DNA from: Pelagomonas calceolata
Lineage: Eukaryota; Sar; Pelagophyceae; Pelagomonadales; Pelagomonadaceae
Direction of reading: 5' to 3'
Assembly (NCBI GenBank): GCA_918797485.1
Contig: CAKKNE010000006.1
Location: forward strand, 1,860,001-1,924,000
Length of the DNA stretch: 64,000 nt
Each line of letters starts with the position of its first letter. Within the stretch, counting starts at the first letter, position 1. The translations under genes and the position numbers were made by a program. Below are positions 1 through 11,214 of the stretch, one piece after another. The notes under the pieces are model-generated. The model was given only the letters and a program-made list of their open reading frames with translations, was not told the origin of the DNA and did no database searches.

Positions 1-743
1 CTCAACGCGCAACCTGCACAGTCACCTAGGGTGAAAGCCAAGATATATTTTCTAAATTTAGGTAAAGCTGCACTTGCTGTGCTACACGGAGTGCTCCATA
101 GTGCCCTCACCCCCTCAACGGGACTATCAATGGAGCAAACCGGGATTCAACCCATTTTGAGATTACTGCCTGTTCTTGGAACAAGCTTGGATGAGTACGA
201 CACTTCATCGCGAGAGATTTCCTTGAGGTGCGTTTACATCTTACTTAGCAGATTTCAGCTTCAATCTGAACTTGCCTTCCCTCGGCCCTGCATCTGGACA
301 GTTGCCTTACCACCTTGCTTAATTGCCTCCCACCAACCAGTCTTCAGCTTAACAGCGTTTTGGAATTATATCCTGCTATCGTGAAACGCCTCGATGATTC
401 GCTAGATGACATTAGATTGGAAGCCTGCGCCACATTTTCTGCGTATGTAAAGTGTATATCTCCCGTTATTGCTCTTATTCTCTTATTCTGCAGATTTGCC
501 AGGGTGACACCGCCAAACGCGCTAACAGAGACAATCCTTGAATACTGTATTGAACACTTTCTAGTTCATCTCGATGATGCAAATGTAAATGTTCAGAGCG
601 CAGTCTTCCAGGCTCTTCTGACTATTGGAAGCGTGGGGCCCTTGGCCAAAGTCATGCTCTCGAGGAAAGTCAGTGAAATTAGTTTCTCCCATCGCGATCC
701 GGCCCTCGCTATTCGACTTCTGAATGTGCTTAATCTAAGCTAA
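1..743 (+). CDS. DNAAF5: DNAAF5 (HEATR2), C-terminal part, cut by window edge
   Basis: This is the 3' end of dynein axonemal assembly factor 5, a cytoplasmic HEAT-repeat protein needed to preassemble ciliary dynein arms. Probable exons are up to 30, 62-227, 302-442 and 494-743, separated by GT-AG introns of 31, 74 and 51 nt. Joined, the frame contains LLPVLGTSLDEYD, then ELYPAIVKRLDDSLDDIR, then EHFLVHLDDANVNVQSAVFQ, in the same order and spacing as the last HEAT repeats of animal DNAAF5 (LLPVLTACLDD, IYPELLKRLDD, LLVHLDDPERAIQDAI). The stop is TAA at 741-743. The start of the gene lies left of the window. The 51-nt intron is a multiple of three and has no stop, so retention would not break the frame. 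Splice sites were inferred by keeping the conserved repeats in frame. Confidence 0.85.
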
Positions 744-1869
744 CGAGGAGCATGCTTAATCCACGCACGCACTCGAGACCATGCACGTGCCTGTCGCGTT
801 TAGACCACTCCTCCCGATAAGGACGTAATCGAGATTTGAACTCAATTCCAATTGTCCGGCAGCCTCCATGAATCCGAAACAAAAAGAAACAAAAAGTCCT
901 GCGAAGTTCAACGTAAAGTTGAAGTAGAGGCAGGAGGGTAAATTTAGCAAAACCCGCCATCTAGTGTTCTAGAGCGCCCAAAAGCCACAGGGTTAAACGC
1001 GCGAAATTAGGCAAAATGTGGTTCCGGCAGGCCTCGGCCTGTGTCTTGGGGGGCCTGGGGGGCTCGCGAGCGCGGCGACTGGCGGCCCGGGAACGCCGCG
1101 ACTGGCGGCCCGGGAACGCCGCGCGGTTACCAGTACTAAGTCCCGGCGGTTTCAGCCCCGGGCCTGACCCGAAACCAAGGTAGTCCGACCAAAACCAAAT
1201 TAATTTGAGTTCCCGAAAAGAAGCTAAGTGCTACTCGATTTACGTCCCTGCTTCAAGTTCAGGCTCCGAGTCCCGAGCCCTGGCCCGGGACCGGGCCGCT
1301 GACCACTGACGCGGCTAGGTGCCTTTGCGACGTATATTCAATTTTAAGTTGTTCCGAGTCACGGTTTCTCGGAGCGGAGGAGCCACCGTGACGGTCGTAG
1401 ACAACTTGAATGCCAGTGAATGCACTTGCACGGAGTCCGAGTCCGTATATGCCGACTGGGTCAACGTGCTCTATGACTGCATGCTACGATGTGGGGCCGC
1501 AATGATCAACGATGTGCCCGGCCCGGGGGGATTTTCTTAACGCTAGTTTCCTGCACAACCCCTGTCCTACTAGCCCGGGCGACGAGCATGACGGGGGGGG
1601 AGCGACAGGATAGGGGGCCCGTCGCGCTCGACTCCGACTAGTAGAGGGCCAACCCGCTGCCCATCGCTTGGACCCCCGCCGTCGGAGATTGATTTTGGCA
1701 CCCTGGTACTGTAGGCCTCCTCGGATCCCCCGGCGAGTTGTGACCGATCACTTGCTTGTTCATTTTAAACCCTTACTTGTTCATTTAAAATATCTCGCGC
1801 GCTCCTGAGAGCTTTTAGAGGCCTGCAGCTTGATCTGCACATGCCGCGACATCTAAAGGTGAACGCGGC
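744..1869. other. Intergenic, G+C-rich with short repeats
   Basis: I see no supported gene here. From about 1020 the sequence becomes very G+C-rich with runs such as CCCGGGCC, and it holds a 23-bp tandem duplication at 1075-1120. A 73-codon open frame at 1319-1540 has no recognisable domain. Just before the BRCT gene (1760-1815) the sequence is more A+T-rich with TTTAAAATATC, a possible core promoter; this is a guess. Confidence 0.5.
1075..1120. repeat. Two-copy tandem repeat, 23-bp unit
   Basis: The unit starting GCGACTGGCGGCCCGGGAAC occurs twice in direct succession without a mismatch (1075-1097 and 1098-1120). It lies inside a G+C-rich intergenic stretch. Confidence 0.85.
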
Positions 1870-2826
1870 ATGAACCTTAACGGGGAGCCCGCGACGACAA
1901 GATTGTCTGGGTTGATGAAGTCTGTCGTACTTTGCACGACGGGACTACCGCCCGGAGAGCGAGAGGAGATATGCGAAATGGCTCGCGCAATGGGAGCGGC
2001 CGTGAACGATAACCTGAGCCGTATGACGACTCACCTAGTTTGCGCCACTGTCAAAGGAGCCAAGTACGATGCTACCATGCACTCTCCTTTGAGGGGCCAG
2101 ATCTATCTGGTGACTCCCGAGTATGTCCGATGCTGTCACACCACTATTGCCCGCCTTGACGAGAGAAAGTATCCAACTCTTGCTTTATCAGGCCTAAGAA
2201 TTTCCATCTCTGGCTTTGAGAGCGCCTCACGCGAGGTGCTCCGTGAAGCAATTGTCGCTACAGGCGGCGCGTACATACCAACACTAAACGCGGGTACAAC
2301 CGATGTGCTTGTTGCACGTCGAGCAACAGGTGCCAAGTATCACGCTGCTGCTGCCTGGAACATTCCATGCGTCTCCCGGGGATGGCTCGATGACAGTCTT
2401 ATATATGGCCATCGACGTGATATGCGTAAATACACACTTAGTGACGTGAAATTGATGGGAAAGCGCAAGCGAGACCTCGGGCTTGAAATAGAAAACAACA
2501 TCGCCGAGCTGGTTCGTGCCACCCACGACACATGCGTTAGCAGGGCTTTTGACAGCGTTATTGCTTTTGTCGCCGAATGTAGCATCCCTGACACAGTGAG
2601 ATCTGACATCGACGTACTTCTGAGCTATGGACAGGGTACGAGGCTTCCGGTTCTTGCAGCTGCAGTTACACATGTCATTGTCCCCCCAAACCTAAGCCCA
2701 ACGAGCTACCAAATAACACACTGGTCTCAGCATACAAATAGCGCCCACGTTGTCAAGGCTTCCTGGATCGCAGCATCTGCAACATCAGGAAGTCGACAGC
2801 CTGAAGTTTTCTTCGCTGTCTGTTGA
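1870..2826 (+). CDS. BRCT-repeat protein, TopBP1/Dpb11-like
   Basis: A single-exon 318-residue protein with tandem BRCT domains, modules that bind phosphoproteins in DNA replication and damage checkpoints. Domain 1 (about residues 15-95) holds GLPPGEREEICEMARAMGA and TTHLVCATVKGAKYDA, the typical beta1-alpha1 and THLV blocks. Domain 2 (about 110-195) holds LRISISGF, TDVLVARRATGAKYHAA and the signature VSRGWLDDSL with the conserved Trp. A weaker third unit ends near VKASWIAAS. The close pair of BRCTs followed by a linker and another BRCT resembles TopBP1, Rad4 or Dpb11, but the protein is much shorter than these, so it may be a small paralogue. The start ATG at 1870 follows an A+T-rich stretch and there is an in-frame stop at 2824. 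The role in the nucleus is inferred from the family. Confidence 0.75.
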   Translation: MNLNGEPATTRLSGLMKSVVLCTTGLPPGEREEICEMARAMGAAVNDNLSRMTTHLVCATVKGAKYDATMHSPLRGQIYLVTPEYVRCCHTTIARLDERKYPTLALSGLRISISGFESASREVLREAIVATGGAYIPTLNAGTTDVLVARRATGAKYHAAAAWNIPCVSRGWLDDSLIYGHRRDMRKYTLSDVKLMGKRKRDLGLEIENNIAELVRATHDTCVSRAFDSVIAFVAECSIPDTVRSDIDVLLSYGQGTRLPVLAAAVTHVIVPPNLSPTSYQITHWSQHTNSAHVVKASWIAASATSGSRQPEVFFAVC

Positions 2827-3949
2827 GTGATCATTTTTAAATTTAGTATGCAATTGAAACAATTCAAAGTTAGTACTTACTGCCTCTAGCTCGCCAGCGG
2901 TAACTTGAAAGTTTTAGACAAACCCCCAGTGGTGCGCAAAGACCCCCCCTTACTACATCGTCGAACTTTGAAGGTCGATCAGAGGTCGATCACCCCCTTC
3001 TCCTACGTCGTTCAACGGTCAGCGGCGCTACCAATGCGCTACCCTTTACTCTCGTAAAAGGCCTTCGAGAGAAGGGTTAGCTGAAGAGTGTAGCGCGCTG
3101 TAGCGGTGTCATTCGCCTTTGAGCGCTGTAGCGCTCCAACGCCGGCCCCATTCATGGATGTAGCGCGTGCGATCGATGGTCAGCACGCCTGGCTCGGGTG
3201 CGAGGTCTTTCCGCTGCAAAAACGCCGCCGCGCGCGCCGAACGCAGCCCTCGCATTTTTACGATGTGCGCGATATCGGGTGCACGCGCGGCCGCGGGCGC
3301 GGGCGCCGCGTTCGGTAGGGGCCCGGGGAGCCCTGCGGCGCCTGCGTCGCCTCGGATGGCGCTCCCGGCGCCCCGGCGCGCGCCAACCGCGCCACGAAAG
3401 CGTCGCCGGCCGAGCCCGAGCCCGCGGGAGCCGTCCGCGGGCGAGGGCGCGCGCTGCCCGGCCCGCGCCACGGGTGCAACGGCCGCGGCGGCGCGCTCCG
3501 AGGCGCCGGCGCCCGTCGCGAGGGCCCGCGGCCGGCGGCCGGGCGCCGCAGGCGCCGCGCCGCGTCGAGCGGCCGCCGACCTGTGCGCCGAGGCTCGCCG
3601 CGGGGCGGCGACCACTTCCCCGGCCTCGGGCGCCGTGCGGCCTCGAAAGGGCGCCGCGCGACCCTGCAAACGGCCCTCTTGCGTTGCGCCGCCGGTAGCT
3701 CCGTGAGCCCTACGGCACGCCACGTGGCGCGCCGGATCATCGAGGGCGCCTGGACGCTCTCCGGGGCGTTGTTTTTTTTGTGGTGTAATTGTTGGTGTAA
3801 TTGTTGGTGATGGGACTGCGTTTTTTTCGCGATGGGTTAGGACGCCAGGCACGGATCCACGAGGAAGAGGGTTAGCCGCAGGACAACTAGTATCTGGCCG
3901 GGATAACCGGGTTAGACGTTCTACGATTGCGTAGAACACCGTGGAACCG
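2827..3949. other. Intergenic with G+C-rich island (about 3160-3760)
   Basis: The core of about 600 bp is so poor in A and T that several overlapping frames on both strands are open, giving Ala/Arg/Pro-rich theoretical peptides of 160-295 residues. No frame shows a domain or splice logic, so I call none. Right of it is a short direct repeat of GGTGTAATTGTT (about 3781-3808). The last part leads into the first exon of CCT1. Confidence 0.5.
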
Positions 3950-5718
3950 ATGTCCCTAGCTGGGATAGATGGCGAGCGAAAATCGGGGATCGACATACGT
4001 GCCGAGCATGTGACTGTGCGTCGCCGGCGTCGTTTTCCAATTCATAGTTGCATCTATAATACAGGCGACGATGGCAATATCAAACATAGTCAAGTCGTCT
4101 CTGGGACCAGTTGGACTGGACAAGATGCTCGTCGATGACATTGGTGATGTCACCATAACCAATGATGGTGAGATAAAGCAGTGAACGATGATTAATTCGA
4201 TTCTTCAGGCGCCACCATTTTACAGCGTTTGGAGGTTGAACACCCAGCTGCCAAGGTGCTTGTGGAGTTGGCTGAGCTTCAGGACAGTGAAGTTGGTGAT
4301 GGGACTACGTCGGTGGTCATTGTTGCAGCCGAGCTGCTGAAGCGGGGGACTGAACTCGTCAAAAGTGGTATACATCCAACGACAATAATGACTGGGTTTC
4401 GTCTTGCTCTTAAAGACGCAGTCAGGTTTGTTAAATCCAGTCTCATGGTGCCCGTTTGCCAACTTGGCGATGATGCAGTAGTTTCTGCAGCTAAGACATC
4501 TATGGCCTCCAAGCTTCTCAATGCGGATGAACTCTTTTGGTCTAGATTGGCAGTTGATGCTGTACGTTCGGTCAAAACGCTCACAGCCGCGCCTAAATTA
4601 AAAAAAAAAAAAAGTCGGACACACACATTTTGCACAATAGGCTTGCAGCAAATGGCAAGGCTCGCTACCCTGTCTCGGCTATTCATATTCTTAAAGCCCA
4701 TGGGAAATCTTCAAGAGAGTCTGAACTGGTAAATGGGTTTGCAATCAATATACAACGAGCAGCCCAGGGCATGCCTACCGTGGTGAAAAATGCAAAGATT
4801 GCACTGCTTGACTTCCCACTCCAGCGCCACAAAGTACAAATGGGCATTGCTGTCCAGGTTGATGACATTGCCGAGGTGGAAGGAATTCGTCAGCGCGAAC
4901 TAGACATTACAAAAGAACGCATACAGAAGATATTGCAGTCTGGAGCAAATGTAATCCTCACAACCAAGGGAATAGACGATACCTGCCTCAAATACTTCGT
5001 GGAGGCGGGTGCATTGGCAGCCCGGCGAGTCAAGAAAGAGGATCTCACGCGCCTGGCCCGTGCAACTGGTGGTCGCGTTGTTGTGACACTAGCGGATATG
5101 GAAGGTAACGAGACGTTTGACTCGGAGTCTCTAGGATCAGCCGAGCTGGTGCAGGAGGAACGTGTTGGGGATGGCGAAATGCTTTATGTCCGTGGTACTT
5201 CGTGTTCAAGGGCCACGACGATAGTCCTTCGTGGTGCAAATGACTTTCACCTCGACGAGCTAGACCGTGCGCTGCACGATGTATTGATGGTTGTGAAACG
5301 TGTTCTTGAGTCTGCTGCTGTAGTAGCTGGTGGCGGCGCCGTTGAAGCAGCCCTGTCAATCTACCTTGAGAAGCAGGCACATACCCTGGGCACACGCGAA
5401 CATTTGGCGGTAGCTGAATTTGCACAAGCGCTCCTCGTTATTCCCCGGACACTTTCTGTCAACGCAGCTCAAGACGCAATTGAGCTCGTGGCAAAACTTC
5501 GAGCAAGCCACAATGCTGCACAGCAGCACCTCCAGGATGATCTTCAAAAGTTTACTGGGTTAGATTTGACCACTGGACGTATTCGCAATAATCTCGCAGC
5601 AGGTGTCCTTGAGCCTGCTATATCTAAGATCAAGTGCCTCCGCTTTGCAACAGAAGCTGCAATCACCATCTTGCGTATTGATGACATGATCAAGCTCAAT
5701 CCGATGGCTCAAGAATGA
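3950..5718 (+). CDS. CCT1: T-complex protein 1 subunit alpha (CCT1)
   Basis: Alpha subunit of the cytosolic TRiC/CCT chaperonin, which folds actin and tubulin in an ATP-driven double ring. Exons 3950-4009, 4065-4167, 4209-4578 and 4641-5718 sum to 537 codons (536 residues, usual length 540-556). Alpha-specific blocks include [55 protein letters not shown] (ATP-binding GDGTT near residue 84), [43 protein letters not shown]-like VLRGAND and VPGGG-like [16 protein letters not shown]. The third intron is odd: keeping the frame and the length of yeast Tcp1 requires a GC-AG intron (4579-4640) that contains a run of 14 A. The alternative, a frameshift in that A-run without splicing, would insert about 20 foreign residues. 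The CDS is otherwise intact. Confidence 0.95.
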
Positions 5719-6223
5719 TCATTTGGCGCCAATCTAAGCACATAATCCGCTGAACTGTTCAAGAAGATTGATATGATAAAAAAGACAAAAGACGAGTGGC
5801 CATCGTTGTCATGATGATTAATCAGGAAGGAAATAAATTAGATACTCTCCAGGCTACCCTACATTTTTAAGTTAGAGAGGAGGTGTTTTAACAATGAAAA
5901 AGCATTGGATTTGATGTTGGTCAGAGCTGTCTGATATCATCGCTAGTTGTGGGATGGTTGGGAGGCACAGAGTTCGATGGACTCATAGCGCGGGACAAAA
6001 AAACGTGTTAGGAGTGCTATGCACCTCTGGAATCATGTGTGCGTCGAAAGGAATTCCCGGCAGCGAAAGAAATTCCCGGCAGCGTCGGCCAGCACAAGCA
6101 TGGCCAATAAACACCGGTGGGGACGTCTTTCTATTCTAAACTTAAAGAGGAAATTAAGAGTACGGGTATGTTCAAGTTTTGCGCCCTTTCAAACCGCGCG
6201 CCCGGGCCGCCAAAACTTCCATG

Positions 6224-6420
6224 CAAATGCGCCATGAGGGGTATGGGGGGGGTCTTCGCGCACCCTCATGGCCAAAACTTCCATGCCCACCCCCTCATGG
6301 TCTTCGCGCCAAAACTTCCACCCCCTCATGGTCTTCTTTGCAAATGCGCCATGTCGCGCACCCCCCCGATCGGGACTCGTGTCTTCGGGGAGGGTGGGGG
6401 GGGGGAGTGCTGCACCCCAA
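6224..6420 (+). repeat. Relic end of the CAAATGCGCC inverted-repeat family
   Basis: Two words CAAATGCGCCATG (6224 and 6341) match the first bases of the terminal inverted repeat of the 10.56-12.5 kb element. The 6360-6412 stretch with GGACTCGTGTCTTCGGGGAG followed by a G run and GAGTGCTGCACCCC is repeated at 10645-10702 with few differences. Between the two words the phrase AAAACTTCCA with CCCTCATGG is repeated three times. I see no matching right end, so this is a decayed or partial copy. Confidence 0.7.
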
Positions 6421-6954
6421 TACAGCCGCGGCGGCGTCGGCACGCGGGCGCGGTGGCCCGAGGGCGGCTGAGGATGGAGCTAAACGCCATTCCAGTGGTG
6501 GGGATCGATGTCTAGGAGTCCGTGTTTCTCTCATAATGCTTGTGTGGAACTCGGGAAAACCCGTTTTGTTTCGAGTTCAATGGCTCGGTCGGCCCGGCGC
6601 ACGCCGTGGGACTGCCCCCCCCACGGCGTAGAGAAACGCGTGCGCATATGGATCGGCCCGAATATCTCGAATACGGTGCCGCTGGGTCAGTCGAGCAGCA
6701 CCTGGCGCGTTTGCGGACCGCCGCGGTCCGGGCGGGCTTCAAGTTCCCGCCCGAGGAGCCGGACTCGGACTAGAGCCACGCGACGACGCCACACGACTAG
6801 GACTAACTTGACGAACTCTCCCATACATTACATAAAGGTTGTACCGCGTACAACGGTCTCTCGGTTGCCGTACCCTATGCTTGGCGTGGCGGCTCGATCA
6901 CGCGACCCCACGATCTCGTAAAAACGGCGAATTACTTGGACCTGCGACCATTGG

Positions 6955-7145
6955 CGCTTTTGCCGTCATCCTGGACCTGGACGCGATCGTTTGTTTCGTC
7001 GCCGATTGACTTGCTCGAGGTCCAGATCAATGGCAATAAGAGCTGCCGCCGGGCAGCCTCGAAGTACATTTCCCGTGGTGTAGATGTAGTACAATTGTAG
7101 TTGACTATCGGCGGGGTAGTATAGGGTCCGACGAGACCGCTACGG
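6955..7145 (+). pseudogene. Relic copy of an unrecognised protein module
   Basis: Plus-strand translation contains DAIVCFVAD, LARGPD, FPWC and VVDYRRGSIGSDETA, which line up with AIVCFMID, LTRGPD, FSWC and VVDYRWGSMGSDETA encoded on the minus strand at 11215-11425. The copy is degenerate. I do not recognise the family; similarity between independent copies at the protein level suggests it was once coding. Confidence 0.5.
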
Positions 7146-7203
7146 CGACTACTGGGGGCCCTCGGGTAATTGGCGTATTTGTGACGGTCGCGGCTGGTTC
7201 TAT

Positions 7204-7282
7204 AGGTCGCGAAGTTGCCGAATCGCGCGGCTCTAACGGGTCATCTAATATACGTCGACCTGTGCCCATCCGGCCTAAATGG
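7204..7282 (+). repeat. 79-bp repeat, copy A
   Basis: The segment beginning AGGTCGCGAAGTTGCCGAAT matches 11773-11851 in the same orientation with one visible mismatch. It is part of the repeat family tied to the inverted-repeat element. Confidence 0.85.
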
Positions 7283-7628
7283 CAAAAGGCTTCAAGTTCC
7301 CGCCGATGCTCAAGCACCTTCCCCTTACCTCAATAAACCCATAAAACATCTGTTTTCTGAAGTTCTAGTTCTAGAAGAAAGTTACTAGTACTCCTTAAAG
7401 AGCTCCTAACAGCGACCCGAATGGTGTTGGAACCTTACCCTCTAGCTCAGGTCACGAACACCTCGAGCTCAGGTGCGAGAAAGAGTTCCAAATAGTTGGT
7501 CAACAAATAGTTGGTCAGAAGCGTCGTCCTCCGCCGCTGCGTGTTTCGCCTGGTGTTTCCTAGCTCGCCAAACCACGACAGTTTCTTAGTTTCACACAGG
7601 CTGTAAAGACTGCAAACGAGCAAGTATT

Positions 7629-9201
7629 TCAGCCAAGCAGTTTTCTGTTTTGTATCCATTGGGACTCAAGCAGCTTTGGCATGTCAATCATGCTCTCTTC
7701 GGTTGTGCTCAGACCAATCGCATGCCTCGAAATTGAATGAAAAGCAACAACGTAATTTAGCTTGGGAAGTCGAGGCCGCTGATTTGGAAGCATGTGGAGT
7801 TTTATGCATGCCTCTAGTTCCTCACGGAGCTGTGCACTTGCAATAGCAAATGAACAGGGTTCAATAAGTACTAGTGCAAGAGCAAGATGAATCGTTTTGG
7901 TCATAGTCAGAGAATCATTTGTACGAACATGGACACCCTGCTCGGAAACTTCACGAGGATCCTGAAAGGATGCTTTGATTTGAAGCCAGGCCTTCCACAG
8001 CGCACGTGCTTTGCGTGCCTATGGAAGCCATTCAACAAACAAAATCAAGAATACAAACTGCTCCGAGGCTCCGCGCCAAGATTGAGTTCGGGCCATTATA
8101 AACCCTACAGTTCTCCACCATAAGTTTGATATCGCACTCAAAAGCGCCAATTGATCTGTAGGGCGCGTGAACACGCAGGATCTTTGATCGCATGGTGCTG
8201 AGGTCCATAGGTTCTTTAATTTTTTTTGAATAGCCAGGTGCCTATAAATGAGCAATTTTAGTTTATATACTTGCAGACAGTGAATACGACAATAGCGTCA
8301 GTGACGGGAAAGGCAAATAAGTCGGTTGAGTCTGCTTCCTGTAATTGTTTCCAACATTCTTCAAGAACCTCTCGAATGTCGCAAGGTGGTACGGAGCTGT
8401 TCGCATCAATCATATGCTTCATTCTGGATATCAGGCGGGTCAAAGATGCGTCATCCCAATTGCCGTTCATTGCCACACTGTCCAGAATGGCAGCGATGCG
8501 CCTCACACCACCAGTAGTTTGAGGCTTTAAACCAAGCAGAATATCAATAAACAAAATAGGGTAGAGCGAGACTCGATGGTTCAAAAAGTCGTACCTCACA
8601 CCACGCCATATTACTTCCACGAAGGCTGCAAAAAGAATCCCCTTGCTGTGGCCAATCAACTCGTAAAGAACCAAATAGAGGGATGGATCTAATGCCCGAC
8701 GCACAGTGCATCCCCCCTTCATTAGCCGGGAATCACCACTCACTGCTAGGCTTCTGCTTGCACTAGGTGCGACATTAGAAAACCAACGCTCAGCATAGGA
8801 TGCCAGCATGATACGAAAACGCGCAGAGATTGTTACGCAACACCTACACGTTCAAAAGACTTCATTGAGCATTTAGGATGCACGCAGATGGAGACTTCCA
8901 ACGCACAAGTTTTGGCAACTTTCTGAAAGCATCTTCGGACAACCTGTGGAGAGCCTCGGCCAGAACACTGGGTATACGTCCTGGCCACGTCTCGAGAAGA
9001 GCAAGTGATACAACCCGAAGCTCGGGCACATGTGAGTGCGACCAGGATGCCTCAAGAAGTGCAACCCGCGCGTTGTAACTTATGCGGGGTATTGCCGTCA
9101 CCAACCGGCGACACCAGGCGTCGATCACAATGGCGTGCCCGGTCTGTATACGCTGAGCCTCCAGCAGTGACAAAGCGGCCTGCATCCTTGTAATCCGAAA
9201 T
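7629..9201 (-). CDS. Bromodomain protein, 5' end missing
   Basis: A minus-strand gene recovered by joining 9201-8884, 8843-8288, 8241-8059 and 8018-7629; the GT-AG introns are 40, 46 and 40 nt and every junction keeps phase. The joined protein has a helical, HEAT-like N-terminal half and a bromodomain, an acetyl-lysine reader of chromatin: APGYSKKIKEPMDLSTMRSK (ZA loop) followed by FECDIKLMVENCRVYNGPNS, with the conserved Asn of VYNGPNS. About 130 residues follow it. The first exon visible starts in mid-codon after an AG (9202-9203), so upstream exons must exist, yet the neighbouring 9240-9720 is repeat-like, G+C-rich DNA with no matching exon. The gene may be truncated or have a long intron. 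HEAT-like helices plus a C-terminal bromodomain recall TAF2 of some protists; this is only a hypothesis. Confidence 0.75.
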
Positions 9202-10562
9202 CTATGCGCTTATGCTCCGTCCCGCTGTTCATTCACTAGCCACAAGTCCCGCCGTTTGGTCGCCACCCCATGCGTGAAGGCAAAGAGTCTCCCATGGCGA
9301 CCATGGCCCGTTCTCGCTGACGACGGCCCCGTTTGCGGCGGCGGCTAGCTCCGCGACCAAAAAGAGGTCGACGGCCTACGGGCGCCCTCGCGCGCCACGC
9401 CACCGCGCGGAAGGCCGCGCAGGGCAGCCGCCCGTAGGCCCATTTTCGAGCCGTCGACGGACTAGTGCTCGCCCGCCGCACTCGTCGAGGTCTAGTGGGA
9501 CGCCCTCGGCCGCGCGGGGCAGCTTCGTCGATGGTCGATGGTTCAGATTGGCAGCTCGGACCATCGACCATATTGACCATTAGCGCGCTTGGGCTGCCTT
9601 CCGTCCCGTCATTTTGTGAGCGCTCCACGGCCAGGGTCTCGACCATTTTTTAGCAGCAGACGGGCGCCCGCGGCGCCACACGGCACTGCCCCATCAGCAC
9701 GCACCCTCCGCCGTGCGTCGCCGCATGACGTCGTACCATGACCGTCTTTCGAAATGACCTTCACCCAGAACCCACGAACGGCTCACCGCAAGGAATTTGG
9801 GATGCGATGAAGTTTGACCGTAAACGCGGGCGTCAAACGAGGTGCGTCGACCACCGATACGCGAAGTGCGAAACGGGCTCCACGACCCAAACCTGTTGGC
9901 GTGGAGCTTCGAAGGGATCGTGGGGACTGCGCAGACCGCTTGGTTGCTCGGGAACCCCTTTTTTACTATAAAATGTCCAGGAAATAGCTATATTCATTTC
10001 GGTTTTGCCAGAGGGGGCACATGTGCAAAAAATGACCAATTCTTATTCTTACTAAAAGTCCAATATATTAGCAGGTACATAGCAGGCGAACCGCGCCCCA
10101 TCACACGCACGCGCACATAATCGGCCTGAAATGAAAAAGGGGCACGGCCATCTCGACCTCAGGCTCGCGTGAAGTAAACTAGCTCGCGTGCGCCTCTCTT
10201 CGAAGCTGTCAGAGACACTTCGCCTGTCCTGTAGTCCACGTGTTTGTGGCGTACACGAGGGTGCATCATGACAAGAGAAGCTACGCGTGATGATGCGCGC
10301 GATGACGGCGCAACGCCGCGCGCGCGCGCGCGACAAACTTTGCGGTCATCTCGAGCCCTCGTAGTGTCATAGATCGTTGGGCGCAAAGATCGCGATGCAC
10401 TAGCAGGCGGTGGAGATCTCGCGCAGAGCTGCGGTTTGGGCACTCAGCAGACCGCCCAGACCGTGACGGTCACTGGCACGATTACCTTTCGATGCGGGTG
10501 AGGCCCTAGGAGAGCGCGTTAAAACCAGGTGACCAAGTAGGATTACAGGACTAGTAATACTA
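9202..10562. other. Intergenic, G+C-rich and repeat-like
   Basis: No supported gene. 9240-9720 is G+C-rich and open in several frames without any domain. 9940-10080 is A+T-richer. Around 10310-10340 there is a (CG)n/GCGCGC tract. ACTAGT-type sites occur near the right end, just before the inverted-repeat element. Confidence 0.4.
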
Positions 10563-11214
10563 CAAATGCGCCATGAGGGGTATTTTGTAGAGGACACTAG
10601 ACGTGGGGTATGGGGTTCGAGGGGGGTGGGGAGGGGTGTCGCGCACCCCCCCGATTGGGACTCGTGTCTTCGGGGAGGGTGGGGGGGGGGAGTGCTGCAC
10701 CCCCCCAATACAGCCGCCGCCGCGTCGTTACCGGGGGTCTACAAGCTCGTATAGGCTGCGCGACAAAATTCGTGTCTGAGTATCGTTCAGTTAGCTAATG
10801 GTCCAAAGAGATCAATGGGACACGTACTGGGGGCCAAAAAAATTAATTTTTTTAATTCGCGATATTGACGGTCCCAGTATGACTGCCGCGTCGGTGGAAT
10901 CCTGTGGATTCGTGGCCCGGAGGTCTCTCGGGAGGCGCCTGGGGTCGGTACTAGACGTGGGCAATCGCCTACACCGCACGCGCGGCGGCTTCCATCGGTG
11001 CATACATATAAGCAAGGTCCTTTGCGCTCTATTGCTCTGGACCATGATTTGCCAAAGATTTCGATCCAGAGCTCTCTGGGGAGCACCAAGCACCGGCGCA
11101 TGCGGTCTAGGCGACTACCCGACCCCAGACCAACCCGGAGAGAGCTCCGCGAGCCGATCTACATCCGAAAAAAGTAAATAATTTGGCCCCGATGGCGCCC
11201 CGTTCCCGTAAAAA

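Larger units (their letters stand above)
5719..7628. other. Intergenic, mosaic of degenerate repeats
   Basis: No host gene seen. From about 6220 the DNA shares words with the inverted-repeat element at 10563-12503: CAAATGCGCCATGAGGGGTA at 6224, a shortened version at 6341, and a G-run block at 6360-6420 that matches 10645-10710. Further right come a relic of the protein module (6955-7145) and a 79-bp segment (7204-7282) nearly identical to 11773-11851. Around 7486-7519 the unit AAATAGTTGGTCA is repeated twice. Confidence 0.6.

Noticed and set aside
1319-1540. 73-codon frame
   Set aside because: Short, no domain, no splice signals and set in G+C-rich repeat-like DNA.
3109-3996. 295-codon minus-strand frame
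   Set aside because: Lies in a G+C-rich island where most frames are open; Ala/Arg/Pro-rich with no domain; overlaps the CCT1 first exon.
4592-4640. Frameshift in the poly-A run of CCT1
   Set aside because: A GC-AG intron (4579-4640) restores phase and the exact family length without any frameshift.
6117-6631. Overlapping frames of 132-150 codons
   Set aside because: They run across the G-run repeat block and change frame through its internal repeats; no domain.
7629-9201. Firm naming of the bromodomain gene as TAF2
   Set aside because: The HEAT-like part cannot be aligned with confidence by eye and the aminopeptidase-like part is absent.
9236-9646. 136-codon minus-strand frame upstream of the bromodomain gene
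   Set aside because: Considered as the missing 5' exon, but it is Arg/Gly/Pro-rich, has no suitable donor that I can defend and no conserved block.
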